A stretch of DNA of 9,373 bases from an uncultured Zetaproteobacteria bacterium. GTDB lineage: Bacteria; Pseudomonadota; Zetaproteobacteria; Mariprofundales; Mariprofundaceae. The notes below the pieces were generated by a model. The model saw nothing but the letters and a program-made list of their open reading frames with translations, was not told where the DNA came from and searched no databases. Of this stretch, positions 1 through 6,084 are shown in pieces. The position numbers and the translations under genes were made by a program. Every line of letters starts with the position of its first letter. Positions within the stretch are counted from its first letter, which is position 1. The stretch covers positions 1 through 9,373 of the forward strand of contig CAJXNE010000074.1 of assembly GCA_913056285.1 (NCBI GenBank), given 5' to 3'.

Positions 1-854
1 CGAAATGTACGTTGATTGTATTCATCGATGATGCCACCAGTCAGTTGCTTGATTTACAGTTCTATCCGGCAGAAACCACACATGCCTACATGGATAGTCT
101 GAGACGCTATCTAAAGTGCTATGGACGACCTGTGGCACTCTATTCAGACAGGCACGGAGTGTTTAAGGTCAACGCCAAGGATGCCCAATCCGGTGACCAG
201 TTAACCCAGTTTGGCAGGGCATTGAAAACACTCGATATTGAAAGTATTCCAGCCAATTCACCGCAGGCCAAGGGACGAGTAGAACGTGCCAACAAGACTT
301 TGCAGGACAGACTGGTCAAAGAAATGCGACTGGCCGGCATTGATAACATGGAGGAATGCAACGCATTCCTTGAGCAATACATGGAAAAGCATAATCAAAA
401 GTTTGCAGTGCAGCCTGCAGATCAGCTGGATGCACATCGCCCGGTATTACATGATGAACAGGAACTTGGGCTGATCTTCTCCATCCATCACAAGCGCAAG
501 CTATCCAGGAATTTAAGCCTGCAATACAACAACATCGTATACCAATTGAACATCAAGGGGATCGGCTACGCCATGCGTGGTGCCATGGTTACGGTATGCG
601 AAAGCTTCGACGGCACGGTGACCCTGTTGTACAATGGCAAAAAGCAGCTATACACCACCTACAAACGTGGTGAAAAACAACAGCCGCTTGCTGATGAAAA
701 AACGATCAACCAGGCCGTGGATCAGGCCATCATCAAACAGAAGGCCAACCACAAACCAAGACCCGATCATCCTTGGCGAAAACCATTCCTGCAAAAAACA
801 AAAAAGCGGACATTTCTATCTGGGGCAAAACCGGACATTTCTACTTTGCGTTGA
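1..854 (+). CDS. ISNCY/IS1202-like DDE transposase, C-terminal part (5' end outside window)
   Basis: This is the C-terminal part of an integrase-core (rve, RNase H fold) transposase, which would cut and join the ends of its insertion sequence. The frame is open to the left edge: the codons before the first possible start (TTG at 12) read K-C-T and join smoothly onto LIVFIDDATS, a conserved stretch inside the catalytic core, so the real start lies outside the window. Counting from that TTG codon, the second catalytic Asp is D46 (YSDRHG) and the catalytic Glu is E91 (PQAKGRVERANKTLQDRL), 44 residues apart; the first Asp should be upstream. The C-terminal part (about 150-280) is basic and probably binds DNA. 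The last residues, RTFLSGAKPDISTLR, are encoded inside the terminal repeat region, and the TGA stop sits in the final TTGACA. No frameshift is seen in the visible part. Family assignment is by recalled motif resemblance. Confidence 0.88.
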   Translation, partial: KCTLIVFIDDATSQLLDLQFYPAETTHAYMDSLRRYLKCYGRPVALYSDRHGVFKVNAKDAQSGDQLTQFGRALKTLDIESIPANSPQAKGRVERANKTLQDRLVKEMRLAGIDNMEECNAFLEQYMEKHNQKFAVQPADQLDAHRPVLHDEQELGLIFSIHHKRKLSRNLSLQYNNIVYQLNIKGIGYAMRGAMVTVCESFDGTVTLLYNGKKQLYTTYKRGEKQQPLADEKTINQAVDQAIIKQKANHKPRPDHPWRKPFLQKTKKRTFLSGAKPDISTLR

Positions 855-856
855 CA
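807..856 (+). repeat. IS terminal region with two direct copies of CGGACATTTCTA
   Basis: The 12-mer CGGACATTTCTA occurs at 807-818 and again at 832-843, a 25-bp period, followed by CTTTGCGTTGACA up to the inferred end of the element. The two copies are read in different frames by the transposase (RTFLS and PDIST), so the repetition is at DNA level, as expected for transposase-binding sites in a terminal inverted repeat. The matching left-end repeat is not in the window. Confidence 0.65.
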
Positions 857-897
857 GGTTAAGGGTTGCGGCATACGCCGCATGACAATGTCGGATC

Positions 898-926
898 TTG
901 GGATTAAGGTTTCATTCATCTGAAAT
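898..926 (+). promoter_or_regulatory. Weak sigma70-like promoter candidate for the flavoprotein gene
   Basis: TTGGGA (898-903; 4 of 6 matches to the -35 consensus) is followed after 17 bp by TGAAAT (921-926; 4 of 6 matches to the -10 consensus), leaving about 40 bp to the ATG at 967. This is the best-spaced pair I find in the 112-bp gap, but both boxes are weak. A 6-bp inverted repeat, TGCGGC/GCCGCA with a 4-nt loop (867-882), lies just upstream and could be an operator. It has no following T tract, so it is not a terminator. Confidence 0.22.
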
Positions 927-966
927 GCTTACTATGCTGCGCCACCGATACGCACAGTAATCAAGC

Positions 967-3900
967 ATGGAGCGCTTTTTGCCAGAAAATATTCGCGAGA
1001 TACCGTACAATTATACGTCCTATTCAGATCGTGAGATTGTCATCCGTTTTCTGGGTGAGGCGGCCTGGGATGATTTGAACGTGCTGCGTACGCAGCGCCG
1101 CACCGGTCGCTCGGCGCGGATGCTGTTCGAGATTCTGGGTGATTTGTGGATGGTCGAACGTAATATCTATTTGCGTAATGATCTGCTCAATAACCAGAAA
1201 CGACGTCATACCATGTACCGGCGTCACTATGATCGATTGTCCCGCATTGAAGTCGGTGCCAGCGACAATCCCAGAGCCAGCAAGGTAGCAGCCTGCACCA
1301 GTCGGTTGCTGGAAGAATTCTATGCATGGTTCGAGAATGAGCCGGCCAAACGGCGCAAGGCGCGCAAGGCCTTTGCCAAATATACCCATTCTAACAATGT
1401 ATGCTTCGATGCCTTTACACTGACCCACCATGCCACTGACGCTACCGACTGGCGTCATCATGCGCCGTTTTGTGTGCTTACCCCCGATTCTCCCGATGAA
1501 CTGCCTGGTCTGATTCGAGCCGCAGCTGATCTCGGGCTGGTGGTTATTCCGCGCGGTGGCGGTACCGGCTTGTGCGGCGGTTCGGTGCCTCTGTCCGATA
1601 ATGCGGTGATGATTAATGTAGAAAAACTGGATTCGATTGGCCCGGTTGATGTGAAAAACATCGGCGAAAAAGGCGAAGTGGCCACCATTACCGCCGGAGC
1701 GGGAGCTGTGACCGGCAAGGTGATGGAAGCCTCGAAACCACATGTATTTGCCACCGATCCGACCAGTTTGTGGGCTTGTACGATTGGCGGTAATGTCGCC
1801 TCCAATGCCGGCGGCAAGCATGCGGTCATCTGGGGTACCTGCCTTGATAATCTGCTGTCATGGAAAATGGTGATGCCGGATGGCAACTGGTTGCTGGTCG
1901 AGCGTATCGATCACAATATGGCCAAAGTGCATGATGAGGATATGGTACGCTTTCGCCTGACCCGCACCGATGCGGTTTCCGGCAAGCATATCAGTGAAGA
2001 AGGCTTGTCCATACCCGGTTCAGTGTTCCGTAAAGAGGGATTGGGCAAGGATGTGACGCGCAAGGCGATGGGTGGTTTGCCGGGTGTGCAGAAAGAGGGG
2101 ACGGATGGCTTTATCGCCGAAGCGACTTTCGTATTGCATCGCCCCTTTGATGTGACGCGTACGGTATGCTGTGAATTTTTCGGGCAGGAACTATCCGAAG
2201 CTACCCGCGCCATGGTGAAAATAAAAAGCCATGTCGATGCCTTCGATGGCGCGCATCTGGAAGGGTTAGAACATTTCGACGAAAAATACGTCAAGGCGAT
2301 TGAATACATTTCCAAATCCACCCGTCGCGAAGCCCCGCGCGTGGTATTGCTGATCGACGTATCCGGCGATGACGAGCGCGCCGTCGCCAAAGCCTGCGCT
2401 GATATTTGCCGGATTACATCCAATGGCAACGGCGAGGGATTTGTGGCGGTATCGGCTGCGGATCGCGGTCGTTTCTGGGGCGATCGTGGTCGTATGGCGG
2501 CCATTGCCAAACATACGCGCGCTTTCAAACTTAATGAAGATGTGGTGATTCCGCTGGATCGCTTGTCTGAATATAACGATTACGTCGAACATCTGAACAT
2601 CGAAAACTCCATCGCCAACAAGCAAGATGCAATTGATGCGATTGCCGAGCGTTTGAGCCATGCCCGCACACGTATCAGTGGTAACCGTCTGGAAACCAGC
2701 GGTCTGAATCTGGATGACGATCCCTATTTGACCGATAAACTGGATGCCTGCCTGGATTTAATTGAAGGCGTAAAAGATGGCTGGTGCCGGTTGTTGCAGC
2801 ATCTTGATGCGCCGGCACGGGAAGTGGCCGATCTGCTTAACGATGTGAAACACAAACGCTCGGAGTCGTTATTCCGGGTCATTCAGCGCGGCGCCAAACG
2901 CATTTCCTACCGCGTCGAGGTGGAGCATCCGCTGCTTGATCTGTTGCGTGGCCATGAATCGCTGATTGACGCAGTGCGCAAGGGGCACAATGAGGTGTTG
3001 TCCGGTCGAATCGTGGTCGCCACCCATATGCATGCTGGCGATGGCAATGTGCATACCAATATACCGGTTAATTCCAATGATTACCCGATGATGAAGAAAG
3101 CGCACCGGGTGGTTGAGAAGGTGATGGCCAAGGCGGTGGAGCTCGGCGGTGTGATTTCCGGCGAGCACGGTATCGGCATCACCAAGCTGGCCTATATGGA
3201 TAAGGACCTGCTTGCTGAGCATGCCGCCTATCTGAAAACAGTCGACCCGGATCATTTGTTTAATCGTGGTAAACTCCTGCCTGACACCGATCTGCGGTTG
3301 ACTTATACGCCAAGTTTCAATCTGCTGGAAATGGAATCGATGATACTCGAAGCCGCCGATATGACTGATCTGTCCGAAGCCATTTCACCGTGCCTGCGCT
3401 GCGGCAAATGCAAACCGGTCTGCAATACCCATTTCCCGCGCGCCAATATGTTATACAGCCCGCGCAATAAAATTCAGGCAACAGGCGCAATGATCGAGGC
3501 ATTTTTGTACGAATCGCAGACCGGCGATGGTATTTCATTCGAGCAGTTCGAAGGTATGCAGGACGTTGCTGATCACTGCACCATCTGCCATAAATGCGAA
3601 AGCCCGTGTCCGGTTAATATCGATTTCGGCGTCGTCACTGAAGGCATGCGGGCGCTGCTCAAGGACAAGGGTAAGAGCAAGCCCAACTTCGGCGCCAGAT
3701 TATCGATGATGTTTCTGGTCATGCAGAACCCCAACGGCATTCGCCTGATGCGCGAGTTTGTGCTGCGCTGGGGTTATGCCGGGCATCGACTGCTAAACAA
3801 GCTCGGCAAATTGTTCGGGCTGGTGCAGAAAACACCGGCGGCCAAGCGAAATCTCGACGGGGTGGAAGCGCAGGTGATTAATTTCATCGAGCGGCCATTG

Positions 3901-4776
3901 CCGTCGATTCAGTATGGTACGGCGCGCCAAAAGCTGGGCATTGAATCGCGCGATAAAAACATGATTCCGGTATTGCGCGATGCGAAGAAGAGCAATGGCC
4001 GGGCGGTATTTTATTTCCCCGGTTGCGGTTCCGAGCGGCTGTTTTCACAGGTCGGACTGGCCACGCAGGCCATGTTGTTTGACCTCGGCATCAATGTGGT
4101 GTTGCCGCCGTCCTATCTGTGTTGTGGATACCCGTCCACGGCCGGTGGCGACCATGAGCAGGGCGATAAAATTTCCTACGACAACCGGGTGCTGTTTCAT
4201 CGCATTCGCAATGCATTGTCCTATCTGGATTTTGAAGCGGTGATTGTGTCCTGTGGTACCTGCTACGATCAGCTCGAACGTTACGAGCTGGAACAGGTGT
4301 TTCCAGACGCACCGCTGATAGATATTCATGAATATCTGATGCAGCAGGGTGTGAAAACCGATGCCGTGTCGGGCGTTGAGTATATGTATCACGTTCCCTG
4401 CCACTCGCCCCTGAAACGGCATGGCACGCATGCGGCGATTGAATCGTTGTTGGGTTCTGAATCGGTCAAATCCGAGGAATGTTGTGGCGAAGCCGGTACA
4501 CTGGCGGTCTCCCACCCTGAAATTGCCGGAAAAATTCGCGCCCGTAAAGAAGAGCAGATGGCCATCGCCAAAGCAAAATTACCGGGTAAGGCTGATCAGA
4601 AGATTCTCACTTCCTGCCCGTCATGTTTGCAGGGTTTGTCGCGGCTCGAAGATGAGTCCGACGTTGATGCAGATTATATTGTTGTTGAACTGGCCAGACA
4701 TCTGCACGGCGAAGACTGGCAGCAGCAGTTTATTCAGAAAGTGAAAAACGGCGGTATCGAACGGGTATTGATGTAG
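967..4776 (+). CDS. DUF3683-type FAD-linked D-2-hydroxyacid dehydrogenase fused to iron-sulfur and CCG modules
   Basis: A 1269-residue flavoprotein that probably oxidises a D-2-hydroxyacid (D-lactate or D-2-hydroxyglutarate type) and passes electrons to a quinone or similar acceptor at the inner membrane. Residues 1 to about 140 match the DUF3683 N-terminal region (IPYNYTSYSDREIVIRFLG). A PCMH-type FAD-binding domain follows (about 165-310) with PRGGGTGLCGG (195-205), ATDPTS (262-267) and GGNVASNAGG (274-283). The FAD-oxidase C-terminal domain (about 385-775) carries HAGDGNVH (H689, H696) and SGEHGIG (E733), the expected metal and substrate ligands. Two 4Fe-4S motifs follow: C809/C812/C815/C819 and C871/C874/C877/C881. 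Two CCG (GlpC/HdrB-like) modules end the protein: C1020, C1052-C1053, C1096/C1099; and C1145, C1172-C1173, C1217/C1220. All key cysteines are present. There is no signal peptide or clear membrane span. The ATG at 967 is the first possible start after an in-frame TAA (958-960), and the conserved N-terminus needs it, although no strong ribosome binding site precedes it. It resembles E. coli YdiJ and Dld-II with an N-terminal extension. The substrate cannot be read from sequence. Confidence 0.9.
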   Translation: MERFLPENIREIPYNYTSYSDREIVIRFLGEAAWDDLNVLRTQRRTGRSARMLFEILGDLWMVERNIYLRNDLLNNQKRRHTMYRRHYDRLSRIEVGASDNPRASKVAACTSRLLEEFYAWFENEPAKRRKARKAFAKYTHSNNVCFDAFTLTHHATDATDWRHHAPFCVLTPDSPDELPGLIRAAADLGLVVIPRGGGTGLCGGSVPLSDNAVMINVEKLDSIGPVDVKNIGEKGEVATITAGAGAVTGKVMEASKPHVFATDPTSLWACTIGGNVASNAGGKHAVIWGTCLDNLLSWKMVMPDGNWLLVERIDHNMAKVHDEDMVRFRLTRTDAVSGKHISEEGLSIPGSVFRKEGLGKDVTRKAMGGLPGVQKEGTDGFIAEATFVLHRPFDVTRTVCCEFFGQELSEATRAMVKIKSHVDAFDGAHLEGLEHFDEKYVKAIEYISKSTRREAPRVVLLIDVSGDDERAVAKACADICRITSNGNGEGFVAVSAADRGRFWGDRGRMAAIAKHTRAFKLNEDVVIPLDRLSEYNDYVEHLNIENSIANKQDAIDAIAERLSHARTRISGNRLETSGLNLDDDPYLTDKLDACLDLIEGVKDGWCRLLQHLDAPAREVADLLNDVKHKRSESLFRVIQRGAKRISYRVEVEHPLLDLLRGHESLIDAVRKGHNEVLSGRIVVATHMHAGDGNVHTNIPVNSNDYPMMKKAHRVVEKVMAKAVELGGVISGEHGIGITKLAYMDKDLLAEHAAYLKTVDPDHLFNRGKLLPDTDLRLTYTPSFNLLEMESMILEAADMTDLSEAISPCLRCGKCKPVCNTHFPRANMLYSPRNKIQATGAMIEAFLYESQTGDGISFEQFEGMQDVADHCTICHKCESPCPVNIDFGVVTEGMRALLKDKGKSKPNFGARLSMMFLVMQNPNGIRLMREFVLRWGYAGHRLLNKLGKLFGLVQKTPAAKRNLDGVEAQVINFIERPLPSIQYGTARQKLGIESRDKNMIPVLRDAKKSNGRAVFYFPGCGSERLFSQVGLATQAMLFDLGINVVLPPSYLCCGYPSTAGGDHEQGDKISYDNRVLFHRIRNALSYLDFEAVIVSCGTCYDQLERYELEQVFPDAPLIDIHEYLMQQGVKTDAVSGVEYMYHVPCHSPLKRHGTHAAIESLLGSESVKSEECCGEAGTLAVSHPEIAGKIRARKEEQMAIAKAKLPGKADQKILTSCPSCLQGLSRLEDESDVDADYIVVELARHLHGEDWQQQFIQKVKNGGIERVLM

Positions 4777-5399
4777 TGCATGGTCGCTCCGGAACAGCTG
4801 TGCGTTTATTGCTGTGGTGCGTCTGCCTGTTATCGCTGGCTGCTTGCGCCAGTGGCCCGCCCAAACATCTCGATGACGGTTGTAAAATCTTTCAGGAAAA
4901 AGACGATTGGTATGAAGCAGCCAATGATTCTTATAAAAAATGGGGCGTACCAGTGCATGTGCAACTGGCCATTATGTATCAGGAGTCCCGTTTCCGTTCC
5001 GAAGCCGAAGCGCCCGACGATACGCTACTGGGCTTTATTCCATGGGGTCAGGTGACGACGGCTTATGGTTATGCTCAGGTGCTTGATTCCACTTGGCGCT
5101 GGTATAAGAAATCCACCGGTAACCGTGGCGCGGATCGTGACGATTTCGAAGATGCGACCGATTTTATCGGTTGGTATGGCAATATGTCGTACAAGAAACT
5201 GGGTATCTCAAAATGGGATGCGTATAATCAGTATCTGGCCTACCACGAAGGCCATGGTGGCTGGAAGCGCAAAACATTTAACAAAAAACCGTGGTTAATC
5301 AGCGTAGCAAAAAAAGTGAAGCGCCGGGCCGCCCGCTATGCTGTCCAACTCAAACGCTGCAAAGATGAACTCGATGACGGCAGTGGCTGGTTCTGGTGA
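4776..5399 (+). CDS. SLT-domain lytic transglycosylase-like outer membrane lipoprotein
   Basis: A 207-residue lipoprotein predicted to cleave peptidoglycan glycan strands. The N-terminus has a hydrophobic signal (LLLWCVCLLSLAAC) with lipobox LAAC at 21-24; the mature protein would start at C24, and Ala at +2 suggests sorting to the outer membrane. The SLT-like core shows the catalytic-Glu motif MYQESRF (E70), then AYGYAQVLDSTW (96-107), and YLAYHEGHGGW (153-163) in the place of the usual AYNAG motif. C36 and C195 could form a periplasmic disulfide. The GTG start overlaps the upstream stop by one base (TAGTG, 4774-4778), which points to translational coupling with the flavoprotein gene. A second GTG at 4800, with GGA six bases upstream, would give a shorter and equally good signal peptide, so the start is uncertain by eight codons. 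The reaction is inferred from the SLT motifs. Confidence 0.83.
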   Translation: MHGRSGTAVRLLLWCVCLLSLAACASGPPKHLDDGCKIFQEKDDWYEAANDSYKKWGVPVHVQLAIMYQESRFRSEAEAPDDTLLGFIPWGQVTTAYGYAQVLDSTWRWYKKSTGNRGADRDDFEDATDFIGWYGNMSYKKLGISKWDAYNQYLAYHEGHGGWKRKTFNKKPWLISVAKKVKRRAARYAVQLKRCKDELDDGSGWFW

Positions 5400-5408
5400 T
5401 GGTTCGTG

Positions 5409-5882
5409 TCAGTCCGGGATATACTGATCGGCACGATTGATTTCCGGGAATAATTGCTCTTCTCTTTCTTTTAATTCCGCCAGATCACTTGTAGGCACGC
5501 CAATCAGTGATGCGATGCGGTTGATATATTGCTCTTCGAGAAATGCGATATTGCCGTCTGCCAGCGCAACACGCCATAATTTAGCCAGAATGGCAGCGCG
5601 ATCCTCGATGCTGAAATTATCCTTAATAGTCTGCACAACCAGATCAATACGCAAATCATCACGCTCATTGTCCATGGCCTGTCCAACCAGTTCGGCGCTT
5701 TCATCACTCGGTAAATCAAACTGTTCGCTCACCAGTTCGGCTATTTTTTGACGCTCTTCATCATCAATCTTGCCGTCGATTGACATCATTCCAACCATCA
5801 GCCGCGTGACAGCCAACGTCAGTTCCGGTTTCTGCTGGCAGCCTTCTTCCCTGCGCCACCAACCCTGTATTGTTTTGAACAT
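5409..5882 (-). CDS. TerB-fold (tellurite-resistance-protein-like) helical protein
   Basis: A 157-residue, probably cytoplasmic, helical protein of the TerB superfamily. These proteins have acidic sites thought to bind metal and are linked to stress or membrane-associated complexes; the function here is unknown. Two matching motifs mark the halves of the fold: DGKIDDEE (D36-E43) and DGNIAFLEE (D109-E117). The N-terminus (MFKTIQGWWRREEG) is basic and aromatic. The frame is open up to an ATG at 5951, but the start at 5882 is chosen because GGAGG lies six bases before it and the extra 23 residues look like untranslated leader. It is convergent with the lipoprotein gene across only 9 bp, and no separate terminator is visible there. 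No ter operon partners (terA, terC, terD, terZ) are nearby, so tellurite resistance should not be assumed. Confidence 0.82.
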   Translation of the reverse strand: MFKTIQGWWRREEGCQQKPELTLAVTRLMVGMMSIDGKIDDEERQKIAELVSEQFDLPSDESAELVGQAMDNERDDLRIDLVVQTIKDNFSIEDRAAILAKLWRVALADGNIAFLEEQYINRIASLIGVPTSDLAELKEREEQLFPEINRADQYIPD

Positions 5883-5888
5883 AAGCAG

Positions 5889-5893
5889 CCTCC
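5889..5893 (-). promoter_or_regulatory. Ribosome binding site GGAGG of the TerB-like gene
   Basis: The plus strand reads CCTCC here, which is GGAGG on the coding strand, six bases before the ATG at 5882-5880. It decides the start in favour of the 157-residue form over the 180-residue open frame. Confidence 0.8.
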
Positions 5894-5903
5894 GTTTATG
5901 ATG

Positions 5904-5941
5904 CATGGCGCGATTTTCGTTTAACGCGCATGGATTTTTTT
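5904..5941 (+). terminator. Terminator-like hairpin on the plus strand in the TerB-like leader
   Basis: CATGGCGCG (5904-5912) pairs with CGCGCATG (5925-5932) as five GC-only pairs plus three more beyond a bulged G, with a 12-nt loop. The run of seven T at 5935-5941 follows two bases after the GG. The form suits rho-independent termination of plus-strand transcripts, for example antisense read-through from the lipoprotein gene. The stem is short with a wide loop, so it may be chance or an operator in the TerB-like leader. Confidence 0.25.
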
Positions 5942-6001
5942 CGTATTGCATGGGTGTGCTAGCAATTTACATGCCCGACAACACATTTAGACACGAATCA
6001 T

Positions 6002-6010
6002 GGGGGGGGG
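6002..6010. repeat. Homopolymer run of nine G
   Basis: A G9 tract (C9 on the minus strand) in non-coding DNA about 120 bp upstream of the TerB-like start codon. Tracts of this length are prone to slippage and also to sequencing error. It does not interrupt a coding region. Confidence 0.9.
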
Positions 6011-6070
6011 TGTTGCGATTAACGAATCCGGATGTCAGTTGGGCGTGTCGACCTCTTGGGTATTTGCAAC

Positions 6071-6084
6071 GCGACTTGAGTCGC
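6071..6084. repeat. Short palindrome at the kinase stop codon
   Basis: GCGACTTGAGTCGC is a 6-bp inverted repeat around a central TG, touching the last base of the hybrid kinase stop codon (6084-6086). On the minus strand it is followed by GTTGCAAAT, not a T tract, so it is a poor rho-independent terminator. It might be a 3' end stabiliser or chance. Confidence 0.4.

Larger units (their letters stand above)
1..856 (+). mobile_element. Right end of an ISNCY (IS1202-like) insertion sequence, partial
   Basis: The visible element consists of the transposase fragment and its 3' terminal region. The right boundary is inferred at about 856, where the sequence ends in TTGACA (TGTCAA on the other strand), just after the second copy of a 12-bp motif. 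The left end and any target-site duplication are off the window, so neither the exact boundary nor the completeness of the element can be confirmed. Confidence 0.7.
5883..6083. other. Non-coding gap between the TerB-like gene and the signalling operon
   Basis: About 200 bp that should hold the promoter of the TerB-like gene and the 3' end of the signalling operon, both on the minus strand. I see the TerB-like ribosome binding site, a bulged inverted repeat with a T run, a run of nine G, and a short palindrome at the kinase stop codon. I could not find a convincing sigma70 promoter on either strand. A plus-strand open frame (5905-6201) crosses this gap, but it starts without a ribosome binding site and overlaps the kinase gene, so I do not call it a gene. 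Confidence 0.6.

Noticed and set aside
12..14. TTG as the start codon of the transposase
   Set aside because: It falls inside the conserved catalytic core stretch and the frame is open to the window edge, so it is an internal Leu codon.
1024..1821. Minus-strand open frame of 265 codons inside the flavoprotein gene
   Set aside because: It is fully antisense to a strongly supported coding region with intact FAD motifs, and its translation is low in recognisable motifs; it is a shadow frame.
1911..2528. Minus-strand open frame of 205 codons inside the flavoprotein gene
   Set aside because: Antisense shadow rich in Ser/Arg/Thr with no domain and no ribosome binding site.
5409..5427. Possible terminator between the convergent genes (TCAGT/ACTGA arms)
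   Set aside because: Only 5-bp AT-containing arms with a 9-nt loop, no T tract, and located inside the end of the TerB-like coding region.
5883..5951. 23-residue N-terminal extension of the TerB-like protein
   Set aside because: GGAGG at 5889-5893 sits at ideal spacing for the ATG at 5882, and the extension does not resemble the TerB fold.
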